From positions 1 through 64,000 of the forward strand of contig JBOIDF010000004.1 in assembly GCA_050740455.1 (NCBI GenBank): a stretch of 64,000 nt of DNA, written 5' to 3'. The notes beneath the pieces are model-generated. The model was given only the letters and a program-made list of their open reading frames with translations, ran no database searches and was not told the origin of the DNA. A program made the position numbers and the translations under genes. Positions 15,128 through 24,204 of the stretch are shown in pieces. The DNA is from USCg-Taylor sp050740455 (GTDB lineage Bacteria; Pseudomonadota; Gammaproteobacteria; JACCXJ01). Position 1 is the first letter of the stretch. Each line of letters opens with the position of its first letter.

Positions 15128-18100
15128 ATGATCGAGAAAAAGACTGACCGGCCGCGACCGCGGCCAACGCCGAAGGGCCTTTCCCGCGCCGGCGCGGGAC
15201 CGCCCGCGGCCGAAGACGCGGCCCCTGCGAGAGCCCCGCGCGCTTGCCTGGCGGTGGTCGGAATCGGCGCCTCGGCCGGGGGCCTCGAGGCCTTCAAGCA
15301 CTTCTTCGCCGCCATGCCGCCCGACAGCGGGATGGCCTTCGTGCTCATCCAGCACCTCGATCCGACCCACCAGAGCCTCACGGCGGAGCTGCTCGGCAAG
15401 CACACGGCCATGCCGGTCGTCGAGGTCGCGGACGAGATGCGGGTCGATCCGAACCGGGTCTATGTGATCCCACCGAATGCCTACCTGACCATGAGCGGCG
15501 AGACGCTGCACCTGAGCGAGCCCGCCGAGCGCCGCGGCCTGCGCGTGCCCGTCGACTTCTTCTTCCGCTCGCTGGCCGACGACCAGCAGGAACGGGCGAT
15601 CGGCATCATCCTCTCGGGGAGCGGCACCGACGGCTCCCTGGGGGTGCGCGAGATCAAAGCGGCCGGCGGCATGGTCATGGTCCAGTCACCGGAGACCACG
15701 GCCTTCGACGGTATGCCGCAGAGCGCCATCAGCACCGGGATGGTCGATTATGTCGCGCCCATCGAGAACATGCCCCAGGTGCTGGCGCGCTATGTGCGCC
15801 ACTGGTATGTCAACGGCGCGGCCGCGCCGCTGCCGGTGGCCGAAAAGGCGCCCGATGACCTCCATACCATCATTGGTATCCTGCGGGCGCACGTCAAATA
15901 CGACTTCAGTTGCTACAAGAAGGGCACCCTCACCCGCCGCGTGCAGCGCCGCATGGGCTTGACTCACACGGAAAAGATGGGCGAGTACATCGAGATCCTG
16001 CGGCGCGACAAGGAAGAGGTCAAAGCCCTCTTCAAAGACCTCCTCATCAGTGTGACCAACTTCTTCCGGGAACCGGAGGCCTGGGAGGCGCTCGCGCGCT
16101 ACGCCATCGCCGCAGTGGTTCGAGAGCATGACAACGAGACGCCGATGCGGGTCTGGGTCCCCGGCTGCGCCACGGGCGAAGAGCCTTACTCGCTCGCCAT
16201 GCTCCTGTGCGAGGAGCTGCGCAGGGCGGACAAGACCTCTGCGCCCCAGATCTTCGCCTCGGACATCGACCTCGACGCCCTGGCCTTCGCGCGCGCCGGG
16301 ATCTATCCCGAGAACATCGCCGCCGACGTCTCGCCCGAACGCCTGCGGCGTTTCTTCGTCAAGGGCGAGCACACCTACCGGATCAACAAGGACATCCGCG
16401 AGGCGGTGGTGTTCGCAGAGCAGAACATCATCAGCGATCCGCCGTTTTCGAAGCTCGACCTCATCAGTTGCCGCAACCTGCTCATCTACCTCGAATCGGA
16501 CGTCCAGGAGAAGATCCTCTCGCTGTTCCAATTCGCGCTCCGCGAGGGCGGCTATCTGTTCCTGGGCGGGAGCGAGACCGTGAGTCAAGGGAACAACGTG
16601 TTCAAAGCGGTGTCCCGCAAGCACCGGGTCTATCGGCGCGCGAGCCGCCCGGGTTACGTCAGAACGGAGCTACCGTCGGCAGGGCACCGGCAACCGGCCG
16701 TGGCGGTGCAGGCCCAGGCCGCGGCGGTCGATCGGCGCGCCCAGCGGCTGACCGTCGTGGCCCAGCAGGTCGTGGCGCAACGTTTCGCGCCTGCCTGCGT
16801 CCTCATCAACCGCAGGGCCGAGGTGCTGTATCTCAACGGCCCGGTCGACCGCTACCTGCAGCTGCCGAGCGGCGAGCTCGGCGCAGAGCTCGCCGCCATG
16901 GCCCGGCCGGGGCTGCGCGCCCGGCTGCGCACGGCCGTGCGCGAGGCGATCCAGGCCGACCGGGCCGTTGCGGTAGGCGGCGTGCGCATCAAGAGGAACG
17001 GCGGGTATTTCGCCGCGCGCCTGCTCGTCGATCCGCTGCGCCACCCTCCGGAGGTCCAGGGCCTCTACCTCGTGGCCTTCGACGAAGAGAACGGCGACCA
17101 TCGCCCGCGGCTCGCGGAGATCGCGCCGCCCGAGCCGCCACGCGAGGAGATCGAAAGGGCCGCCGACTATGAAGCCTTCATCCACCAGCTCGAAGAAGAG
17201 CTGCGCGCCACACGCGAGGACCTGCAAAGCACGGTCGAGGAGCTCGAGACCGCTTATGAGGAGTTCAAGGCCTCGAACGAGGAGATCACCTCCGTCAACG
17301 AGGAGCTGCAGTCGACCAACGAGGAACTCGAGACCTCGAAGGAGGAACTGCAGTCGCTGAACGAGGAGATCCAGACCGTCAACAACCAGCTCGAGCAGAA
17401 GGTCACGGAGCTGGAAGCGACCAACAACGACCTCAACAATCTCTTGGCGAGCACGGACATCGCGACCGTGTTCCTAGACCGAGGCTTCTGCCTTAAGCGC
17501 TTCACCCCGGCCACCAAACGGCTGTTGCGCGTGATCGAGACCGATGTCGGCCGGCCCATTCGTGACTTCGCACTGAACTTCACCGATCCGGAGCTTCTGG
17601 CTGACGCCGAACGCGTGCTGCAGCAGCTCGCGCCGATCGAGCGCGAAGTACGAGACGCCGAGGGGCGCTACTACCTGCGGCGTATCCTCCCCTATCGCAC
17701 CGAGGATGACCGCATCGTTGGTGTGGTCATCACCTTCGACGACGTTACCAACGCCAAGGAGCATGAGCAGGCCCTCGAGCGGCTAGCCGAGGACCTCGAC
17801 GAGCGCGTGCGCAAACGCACGGCGGAGCTCGAGGCGGCCAACGCGGCCCTGCGCGAGAGCGAAGAATGGCTGAGCCTGGCGGTGCACGGCACCGGCATGG
17901 GTAGCTGGGACCTGGATCTCAGGACCGGCACGGGGCGCTGGTCCAAGAACCACTTCGAGATCATGGACTATGAGGCGGTCTCGGGACGGGAGGCCACGAT
18001 GGAGATGTGGCGCTCCCGCATCCATCCCGGAGACCGGGAGCGGGTCGAGCGCGAGCTCGAAGAGGCCCGCCGCGAGCGTTCGCTTTTTGCCTCGGAGCAC

Positions 18101-18868
18101 CGCATCCTGCGGGGGCCCGAGGGCGAGCCACGGTGGCTCTCGGCCCAGGGCCGCTTCTTCTATGACCGCGATGAGGCGGTGCGCTTCGTCGGCGTCGTCC
18201 AGGACATCACCGAGCGCAAGCGCATGGAACAGCGTATCACCGAGCTGGCCGAAGAGGAGCGGCAGCGACTGGGCCGCGAACTGCACGATGCGCTTGGGCA
18301 GCAGATGAGCGCCATCGGCATGCTGGCTGCCGCGCTCGCGAGCGAGCTCCCCACCGGGACGCCCGGCGCGCACAGCGCGGCGCGGCTGGAATCTATGGTG
18401 GACCAGGCCAAGGCACAGCTCGCCAGCATCGCCAAGGGCCTCTTGCCCGTCTCGGTGGACGCCCAGGGCCTCTCTATCGCGCTGGAAGGCCTGGCGGAGG
18501 AGCTGACGGAGCTGTACCGGGTCCCCTGCCGCTTCGAGGTGCAGGGACACCCTCAGGTGGAAGATAGCTTCGCGGCCACGCAGCTCTACTTCATCGCCAG
18601 CGAGGCGGCCCGTAACGCGGCCAGGCACGCGCAAACCGGCGAGATCGTGATCCGCCTGGAAGACCGCGACGGGGTCCACGTCTCGGTCCGTGACCAGGGG
18701 GTCGGGATCCGGCCGGAAATTGCCAAGGCCAGACGCGGTTCCGGCCTGGACATCATGCGCCACCGCTGTGTCCTGGCTGGCGGCATCCTGCAGATCGCGT
18801 CTCCGCCGGAGGGCGGGACGCTGGTCCATTGTCATCTACCGAAGGGGGTGGGAGAGGATGCGCGCTGA
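15128..18868 (+). CDS. CheB-CheR-PAS-histidine kinase fusion protein
   Basis: A 1246-residue cytoplasmic signalling protein without a receiver at its N-terminus. CheB methylesterase lies at about 40-225, with catalytic S49 (GIGASAGG), H76 (IQHLDPTHQ) and the Asp of GSGTDGS near 167. CheR methyltransferase lies at about 238-510, with the SAM site GCATGEEPYSLA near 345 and DLISCRNLLIYL. Next come a PAS-like region and a long coiled coil of repeating NEELQSTNEELE units at about 685-775, then two PAS domains. An HPK7/HisKA_3 dimerisation domain has phospho-His in LGRELHDALGQQ near 1052, and a HATPase domain follows (AARNAARHA; DQGVGI; GSGLDIMRHR). It overlaps the downstream LuxR-type regulator, its likely phosphorylation target. 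Such proteins couple adaptation chemistry to gene control rather than to flagella; no other che genes are near. Confidence 0.93.
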   Translation: MIEKKTDRPRPRPTPKGLSRAGAGPPAAEDAAPARAPRACLAVVGIGASAGGLEAFKHFFAAMPPDSGMAFVLIQHLDPTHQSLTAELLGKHTAMPVVEVADEMRVDPNRVYVIPPNAYLTMSGETLHLSEPAERRGLRVPVDFFFRSLADDQQERAIGIILSGSGTDGSLGVREIKAAGGMVMVQSPETTAFDGMPQSAISTGMVDYVAPIENMPQVLARYVRHWYVNGAAAPLPVAEKAPDDLHTIIGILRAHVKYDFSCYKKGTLTRRVQRRMGLTHTEKMGEYIEILRRDKEEVKALFKDLLISVTNFFREPEAWEALARYAIAAVVREHDNETPMRVWVPGCATGEEPYSLAMLLCEELRRADKTSAPQIFASDIDLDALAFARAGIYPENIAADVSPERLRRFFVKGEHTYRINKDIREAVVFAEQNIISDPPFSKLDLISCRNLLIYLESDVQEKILSLFQFALREGGYLFLGGSETVSQGNNVFKAVSRKHRVYRRASRPGYVRTELPSAGHRQPAVAVQAQAAAVDRRAQRLTVVAQQVVAQRFAPACVLINRRAEVLYLNGPVDRYLQLPSGELGAELAAMARPGLRARLRTAVREAIQADRAVAVGGVRIKRNGGYFAARLLVDPLRHPPEVQGLYLVAFDEENGDHRPRLAEIAPPEPPREEIERAADYEAFIHQLEEELRATREDLQSTVEELETAYEEFKASNEEITSVNEELQSTNEELETSKEELQSLNEEIQTVNNQLEQKVTELEATNNDLNNLLASTDIATVFLDRGFCLKRFTPATKRLLRVIETDVGRPIRDFALNFTDPELLADAERVLQQLAPIEREVRDAEGRYYLRRILPYRTEDDRIVGVVITFDDVTNAKEHEQALERLAEDLDERVRKRTAELEAANAALRESEEWLSLAVHGTGMGSWDLDLRTGTGRWSKNHFEIMDYEAVSGREATMEMWRSRIHPGDRERVERELEEARRERSLFASEHRILRGPEGEPRWLSAQGRFFYDRDEAVRFVGVVQDITERKRMEQRITELAEEERQRLGRELHDALGQQMSAIGMLAAALASELPTGTPGAHSAARLESMVDQAKAQLASIAKGLLPVSVDAQGLSIALEGLAEELTELYRVPCRFEVQGHPQVEDSFAATQLYFIASEAARNAARHAQTGEIVIRLEDRDGVHVSVRDQGVGIRPEIAKARRGSGLDIMRHRCVLAGGILQIASPPEGGTLVHCHLPKGVGEDAR

Positions 18869-19598
18869 GGCAGAGCCCGCGCGGCGACCGCGAGCAAGCG
18901 CCGATAGCCCGATGCGCGTGCTCATCGTCGACGATCACGCGCTCGTCCGCGACGGGATCCGCATGCTGCTTCGGCAGGAGCCGGGTCTCGAGGTCTGTGG
19001 TGAGGCCGAGGGCGTGGTCGATGCGAAGCGCCGCATCGATGCGCTAGCACCCGACATCGTGATCGTCGATCTCATGCTCAAGGACGGCAACGGGCTGGAT
19101 CTCATCAAATGGATCGGGGAGCGACATCCCGACACCAAGACCATCGTCGCAACCATGCACGAGGAACGCGTCTATGGGGGGCGCGCCTTGCGCGCCGGCG
19201 CGAGCGGCTTTGTCAGCAAGCAGGCCAACTCCCGCGCCATCATCGAGGCGATCCGTGCGCTCCGGAGCGATTGGCTCTATTTCAGCGAAGCCCTAACCAA
19301 ACGCATCCTCCTGCGCACCCGCAGGGGCGAAACGCACCTCGAACGATCGCCCATCGAGGGGCTTTCCGATCGCGAGCTGGAGGTCTTCCGGTTGATGGGA
19401 GCGGGCCGGACGACGCGCGAGATCGCGTTGATTCTGCACCTGAGCCCGAGCACCGTGGAAACCTATCACCAGCGGCTTAAACACAAGCTCCAGATCCCGA
19501 ACACCGCCGAGCTCCGCTTCGAAGCAACCCGCTGGGCGCTGGAACAAGAACATTCAACCTCAGTATTTTCTAATCCTACAATGAGCCTGAAAAGGTAA
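18858..19598 (+). CDS. LuxR/NarL-family response regulator
   Basis: About 246 residues. The receiver domain (MRVLIVDDHALVRDGIRMLL) has the phospho-acceptor Asp in IVIVDLMLKDG near residue 71 and the conserved Lys in GFVSKQAN. The C-terminal helix-turn-helix is GLSDRELEVFRLMGAGRTTR followed by HLSPSTVETYHQRLKHKL. ATG 18858 overlaps the end of the kinase gene by 11 bp behind a purine-rich GGGAGAGG; ATG 18912 would remove 18 disordered residues and is also possible. The pairing with the HPK7-type kinase domain is the standard NarL-class combination. Confidence 0.9.
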   Translation: MRAEAEPARRPRASADSPMRVLIVDDHALVRDGIRMLLRQEPGLEVCGEAEGVVDAKRRIDALAPDIVIVDLMLKDGNGLDLIKWIGERHPDTKTIVATMHEERVYGGRALRAGASGFVSKQANSRAIIEAIRALRSDWLYFSEALTKRILLRTRRGETHLERSPIEGLSDRELEVFRLMGAGRTTREIALILHLSPSTVETYHQRLKHKLQIPNTAELRFEATRWALEQEHSTSVFSNPTMSLKR

Positions 19599-19740
19599 TA
19601 GAGGCTGGGCTAGGCTGGGCCCTCTAGGGTGAAAGAGTACTGGCCGTCCCGCGCCTTGCTAATTCGCGTGTACAGAGGAGCAAGCGGCTTGTGTTTCCGC
19701 ACGGCGGTTCGCCCTTCGGTGTCATTCGCAACTTGAAAGT

Positions 19741-20590
19741 ATGAACACAGCGCGCCCGTGGTTGCTGGCTGATATCGGTGGATCACGGACCCGGATCGGC
19801 ATTCTCAACGACCGCGACGAAATCACGGCGATCCGGATCCTGTCGAATGACGCGCTGCCGGACCTGGTCTCGGCGCTGCAGCTACCTGGAGGAGGAGGGG
19901 ACACAGCCGTCTATCCGTGCCGGCGCGCTGGCGGTCGCCGCGCCCATCGTGGGGGATCGCGTGCGCGTGGTCAATCGCGGATGGTCCTTTTCTATCCAGG
20001 GGATCAAGGAGGCGCTCGACTGGGAGCGCATCGAGGTGATCAATGACTTTACCGCCGTTGCCTATGCGTTGCCGCGGCTCGAAGCTTCGCATCGACATCA
20101 GATCGGCGCGGGGGAACCGCAAGCGAACGCGCCGCTGGGCGTGATCGGGCCGGGCACCGGCCTCGGGGTGTCCGGGCTCATCCCCTACCGCTCGGAGTGG
20201 GTCCCGCTTGCAAGCGAAGGAGGGCACGTTACCTTGGCGCCGATGAACGACGCCGAAGCGGCTGTGCTCGGGCGTCTGCGGGCCCGCTTTGGGCACGTGT
20301 CCGCGGAGCGCGCTGTGTCCGGACCCGGGTTGGTGGAGATCTATCAAAGTCTGGCGGCGCTCGCCGGTGATGTGGCCTCGGATCGAACCCCGGCCGAGAT
20401 TACGGCTAGATCCCTACGCGGAGAGGACCGCTATGCCGCGCAAGCCGTGGACATGTTCTTCTGCTTTGTTTTCGCGAACGCTTTGTCGACAAAGGGCGGT
20501 ATCGGCGTTACTTAGAGACCCTGCCGACCTATCTCCTCACCCATCCCTTTCCCGCCTTCCTCGGGCTGCGGGCGCTGGTGCGCTTCGGCG
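19741..20590 (+). pseudogene. glk: Glucokinase gene broken by a frameshift and an internal deletion
   Basis: ATG 19741 opens MNTARPWLLADIGGSRTRIG, the glucokinase ATP-binding N-terminus. Near 19880-19890 the homology shifts to another frame, which carries GALAVAAPIVGDRVRVVNRG, INDFTAVAYALP, GPGTGLGVSGLIP, ASEGGHVTLAP and MFFCFVFAN. Near 20475 a second break follows. The usual segment with the GGGIVPR-type motif is missing. A third frame resumes with RFVDKGRYRRYLETLPTYLL and THPFPAFLGL. At least one indel plus a deletion of roughly 80-120 bp are needed to explain this, so it is unlikely to encode an active enzyme. Confidence 0.82.
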
Positions 20591-20649
20591 GGTTCGTGGT
20601 CGACGTACCGATCGATAAATCCCCGCCTCTAAGCCGTGAGAGCAAGGTT

Positions 20650-20937
20650 TCAGTCATTTGCGGCGCCACGATCGCGGGCGTGCTCCTCCTTGATAATGGT
20701 GATCCGTTTATCGACGACGATGAATTCGCCATCGATGATCGCTGGGTCGCCGGATTTTTTTATGCGGCGTTTGATCCACCAAAAGCGCATTCCGAGGATC
20801 GCCCCCAGCACTAGGAAAACACTAACAAAAAGTGCAAAGAAAAAACCCGCGAAGAGGATCGTGATTGCAAAGGCCGGGACTAGGAGCAGGGCGGCAAGCC
20901 ATGGCCTGCCGCGGATTTTTTCATGCAGATTGTTCAT
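20650..20937 (-). CDS. Small membrane protein of unknown function
   Basis: A 95-residue protein with a basic N-terminus, two closely spaced membrane helices (about residues 12-50) and a charged cytoplasmic tail (IDGEFIVVDKRITIIKEEHA). I do not recognise a family. Codon use and the clean two-helix hairpin layout look real. It overlaps no intact gene; the third frame of the broken glucokinase region stays open across it but is not homologous there. Confidence 0.6.
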   Translation of the reverse strand: MNNLHEKIRGRPWLAALLLVPAFAITILFAGFFFALFVSVFLVLGAILGMRFWWIKRRIKKSGDPAIIDGEFIVVDKRITIIKEEHARDRGAAND

Positions 20938-21211
20938 GGCAATGTGAAGGTGGCGAAAAGCTAAGGTCGATCCGATAACGGCTATCGATTCCTGCGAAGC
21001 TCGCCGCAGTATGCATTAAAGATCTGCTCAGCACCATAGGCGTTACGCGCGGGCGGCGGGGCAGGGGAGTCGCTTGAAAAAAAGGAGGCACATCCCTGTG
21101 CCAAATGAGCCGCATGTCGCGGCGGGGGGAGGAGGCAATCGCGTTACCTGCGGTTGAGTGGATAACGAATTGATTCGTAGAATACCGAATGATGCGCGTA
21201 AGAATCGCGGT

Positions 21212-21240
21212 AATTTGTCACAAAATTTTTGTGACAAATT
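21212..21240. promoter_or_regulatory. Perfect 14-bp-arm palindrome (operator or terminator)
   Basis: AATTTGTCACAAAA-T-TTTTGTGACAAATT is perfectly symmetrical. It lies 19 bp past the stop codon of the peptide transporter gene (which runs leftward). It is AT-rich, unlike a classical intrinsic terminator, and looks like a dimeric repressor or activator site. But no gene start lies directly beside it. Confidence 0.5.
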
Positions 21241-21258
21241 CACGAAATGGGAGATAGT

Positions 21259-22674
21259 TTAGGCCGGCGGCGCGGATGCGCTATGCTGGTCGCGGCCGTG
21301 CATGAGCCGATTAAGCCAGGGAGCGATCAGCCACAGAAGAATTCCGGCGCCACACGAAGTTGCAACCAGGATCAGGAAAAAGTCCGCTTGGCCGCCTAGG
21401 ATCGTCACGACGCGGCCCGCGCGAAAAGCATCGAGCATGCCCGCGAAATAGCCGGCCGCGAGATTGGCTGCAAAGTTGGCCAAGAACCACACTCCCATCA
21501 ACATCGAGGCATACTTGAGCGGTGCGATGCGAGTGACGAGGGCGAGGCCCACGGGGGAGAGGCAGAGCTCGCCGCAGGTATGTAAGAGATAGGCAGCCCC
21601 CAACCACAGCGGGCTAACAGGCGTACCGCGATCGCTCTGCGCCGCGGCGAACACCAAGACCAGGAAACCGCTCCCGAGGAGGATCAATCCCGATGCCATT
21701 TTTACCGGAGTTCGCGGCTCCAAACCGGCGGATCCGAGGCGTAGCCAGAGCATGGAAAAAAGGGGCGCGAGCAACAGAATGAAGGCGGGGTTGACCGCTT
21801 GAAACCAAGCCGCCGGAAATTGCTCCTCGGCCAGCAACCAGTGTAACCACCCCGGCGTGCTGCGATCGGTGCTGCGCTCGGCGAACACCGTCATGGAGGA
21901 ACCGGCTTGCTCGAACGCCAGCCAAAAGAACATCACGAAGAACGCCATCACCAGCATCGCCGCGATCCGCTCTTTTTCCTCGCGGTTTAACGGCGGACGT
22001 GCTTGAGCATCCGGCGTGCGTGGCGCGTTCGCTATACCGATGTCTCCTAGAAACCGTTTTCTGCCGCCGAGATAAATCGCAAGCCCGGCCAGCATACCGG
22101 CCCCGGCCGCCCCGAAACCGTAGGCCCACCCGAAGCGGCTGCTGTGCGCTAGATAGCCGCAGATGAGCGGGCCGATGAGCGCTCCGAGATTGATCCCCAT
22201 GTAGTAAATGGTAAAGCCGCTGTCGCGGCGGGGATCATGAAGCCCATAGAGCTGGCCGACCATCGTGGAAATGTTGGATTTGAAAAACCCGGTGCCTAAC
22301 ACCAAGAGGGTCAAGCCGGAATAAAACGCCACGGTATTTTCGAGTGCGAGAGAGAAATGCCCGAGCGCGATCAAGATGCCGCCGGCGACGAGGGCGCGGT
22401 GAGTGCCGAAGTAGCGGTCGGCGAGGTAGCCGCCGATGACCGGAGTGAGATACACGAGTCCCGTGTACCAACCGTACAATTGTCCCGCGCGCTCGACCGT
22501 CCAACCCAAACCGCCGCGCCCGGTCTCCGTGACCAGAAACAGGATCAGCAGCGCCCGCATCCCGTAATACGAATATCGCTCCCACATCTCCACCACGAAC
22601 AATAGCGCCAAACCGCGCGGCTGACGCACCATGCTTGGGCGCCGTGGGGCTTGCAATGGATGATTTCCGCGCAC
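21259..22674 (-). CDS. Proton-dependent oligopeptide transporter (POT/PTR family MFS)
   Basis: A 471-residue, 12-14 helix major-facilitator protein. The E-x-x-E-R-x-x-Y-Y-G proton-coupling signature appears as EMWERYSYYGMRALL. Other POT motifs are GGYLADRYFGTHRAL, GTGFFKSNISTMVGQLY, FTIYYMGINLGALIGPLICG and LCLSPVGLALVTRIAPLKYA. It imports di- and tripeptides with protons. The start could be 22674 or the internal ATG 22632 (MVRQPRGLALLFVVEMWER). The gene is single and divergent from the desaturase. Confidence 0.92.
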   Translation of the reverse strand: MRGNHPLQAPRRPSMVRQPRGLALLFVVEMWERYSYYGMRALLILFLVTETGRGGLGWTVERAGQLYGWYTGLVYLTPVIGGYLADRYFGTHRALVAGGILIALGHFSLALENTVAFYSGLTLLVLGTGFFKSNISTMVGQLYGLHDPRRDSGFTIYYMGINLGALIGPLICGYLAHSSRFGWAYGFGAAGAGMLAGLAIYLGGRKRFLGDIGIANAPRTPDAQARPPLNREEKERIAAMLVMAFFVMFFWLAFEQAGSSMTVFAERSTDRSTPGWLHWLLAEEQFPAAWFQAVNPAFILLLAPLFSMLWLRLGSAGLEPRTPVKMASGLILLGSGFLVLVFAAAQSDRGTPVSPLWLGAAYLLHTCGELCLSPVGLALVTRIAPLKYASMLMGVWFLANFAANLAAGYFAGMLDAFRAGRVVTILGGQADFFLILVATSCGAGILLWLIAPWLNRLMHGRDQHSASAPPA

Positions 22675-22760
22675 CGATTTTGTAACCTCCGTCTTGGTCT
22701 TCTACTATAATCACGGAATTCATGGGCACACGCGCCACCTAAGCCCGAAATCATAACCCA

Positions 22761-23537
22761 ATGTTGTTCTGGACCCTTCAGCGCATTTTCGGCACTTGCA
22801 CGATCATCGTCTACATCGTGCCCTTGATCCTCCTTGACCTTGAGGCGGTCAAGCCGCTGCTGTTTGAGCCCCTGACGTGGATCTTGATCATCCTGCAAGG
22901 CAACCGGCACTCGATCCTCGGCATGACGCTCGGGTTGCATCGGTACTTTTCCCACAATGCGTTCAAGGCCAAGCGCTGGTTCGAATTCGTGATCGCCTAT
23001 TCGTGCGCGGCGGCCAACCAAGGAGGCATGTCCTGGTGGGCCGCGAATCACCGCCATCACCACTTCCACTGCGATACCCTAGAGGACCCGCACTCACCCA
23101 TGGCCCGCTCGGTCCTTTACGCCTGGTTGGGTTGGCCCTATGCCCTGAGGAATGCGCGCCGCCGTATCAAGCTGCGCTATCCCGAGACGGCATGGCTCGA
23201 CAAGTGGTGTTTTGTTATCCCGTGGGTGGAATGGCTGGCGGTCTGGGCACTGAGTGGATCGCGGGCGTTTTCCACCCTGGTGGTTTTGGTTCCCGCCTTT
23301 TTGTCGCCGTTCGGAACGCTTTGGTTCAACGTCATGTCCCACCGCGGCGCGCCGGATCCCGAGGGGTGCACGGCGCGTAGCTATCGCGTGCCGTCGGCGG
23401 TGCTGCTCGGGGAATCCGAACACCGGGATCACCATGACTTCCCCGGTAAGGCCAGACGGCCGGGCCCCGATCTGCCTTACCGGCTCGTGTTGCGCCCCAT
23501 GCAGCGTTTAGGCGCCATATGGGGGTTGCGTGAATGA
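22761..23537 (+). CDS. Acyl-CoA/fatty-acid desaturase (membrane di-iron type)
   Basis: A 258-residue membrane enzyme with the three histidine boxes of delta-9-type desaturases: HRYFSH, HRHHHFHCD and EHRDHHDFP. These bind the di-iron centre that inserts a double bond in acyl chains using oxygen. Four hydrophobic segments surround the boxes. It is somewhat shorter than typical eukaryote-like desaturases but all metal ligands are present. Likely tunes membrane fluidity. No dedicated electron-transfer partner is beside it. Confidence 0.9.
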   Translation: MLFWTLQRIFGTCTIIVYIVPLILLDLEAVKPLLFEPLTWILIILQGNRHSILGMTLGLHRYFSHNAFKAKRWFEFVIAYSCAAANQGGMSWWAANHRHHHFHCDTLEDPHSPMARSVLYAWLGWPYALRNARRRIKLRYPETAWLDKWCFVIPWVEWLAVWALSGSRAFSTLVVLVPAFLSPFGTLWFNVMSHRGAPDPEGCTARSYRVPSAVLLGESEHRDHHDFPGKARRPGPDLPYRLVLRPMQRLGAIWGLRE

Positions 23538-23637
23538 ATGGCCTTGCCTTCAGTTAATTCGCGAAAGATGCCCCTATGCTTCGCAGTAAACCCAATACGT
23601 CCTATCAGGGGGCGCCGACAGGCCATGGGAGAGAACG

Positions 23638-23925
23638 ATGAGCAACGAAGTTGATCCGGTCGCGGGGAGATGGTACGAACACATCGAGCGTGGCCAAAAA
23701 TTCGAGGTCGTCGATGTGGACGATGAGCGTGGAGTCATCGAGGTTCAGTATGCCACCGGCGAAATTGACGAAATGGATATTGACGAATGGTGCGATGTAG
23801 AGATCGAACCGATCGAGATTCCCGAGGAGCGGATCGGGCAGAGCGTTGTGTCGAGCGGCCTAGAGCCCGGCTATGAGAATGAAAAGAAAGGATCCAAGCC
23901 GAGCGACGAGGAGGCCGCGTTCTAA
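23638..23925 (+). CDS. DUF6763 family small acidic protein
   Basis: A 95-residue acidic protein: VAGRWYEHIERGQKFEVVDV, IEVQYATGEIDEMDIDEWCD, then a charged tail. I recognise it as the short family now called DUF6763, widespread in gammaproteobacteria and without known function. The GRWYEHxE...F.VV..D pattern suggests a small beta barrel. GAGAACG precedes the ATG. The last 47 bp overlap the next mini-gene in another frame. Confidence 0.8.
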   Translation: MSNEVDPVAGRWYEHIERGQKFEVVDVDDERGVIEVQYATGEIDEMDIDEWCDVEIEPIEIPEERIGQSVVSSGLEPGYENEKKGSKPSDEEAAF

Positions 23926-24043
23926 ACATCCTAAGCGGCCGTGGGAAGAAAACGAAGAAGAAGAGGAGGAGGATGAGGAAAAAGAGGAAGATGACTGGGC
24001 CGACGGCCTTGATGAAAACGAGCGCTCGCGAGACGAAGACTGA
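23879..24043 (+). CDS. 54-residue basic-acidic microprotein overlapping the DUF6763 gene
   Basis: ATG 23879 opens a frame of 54 codons ending at TGA 24041-24043. The N-terminal third is strongly basic (MKRKDPSRATRRPRSKHPKR). The rest is an almost continuous acidic run (WEENEEEEEEDEEKEEDDWA) followed by GLDENERSRDED. It overlaps the end of the DUF6763 gene, suggesting translational coupling, and then extends 118 bp past it with no stop. A purine-only stretch could mimic such a frame by chance, so coding is probable but unproven. Confidence 0.5.
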   Translation: MKRKDPSRATRRPRSKHPKRPWEENEEEEEEDEEKEEDDWADGLDENERSRDED

Positions 24044-24204
24044 ACGCTCCTCGCCTCACCGGCATCTGTAAGCAGTGTTAACGCGCACCCACTCATAGTC
24101 TCAAAATCACCTTACCGCGGCACAAATAATGCTGCTAATAGCCCATGAGTCCCGCATCGGGCTCGCGGGTCCAAGATGCTATGTTAGCAGGCGAGGTATT
24201 CACT

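Noticed and set aside
15686..16624. Long leftward ORF opposite the CheB-CheR part of the fusion gene
   Set aside because: It is the mirror of a GC-rich coding frame, with Asp/Gly/Val/His-heavy composition and no conserved motifs. The forward protein is clearly real.
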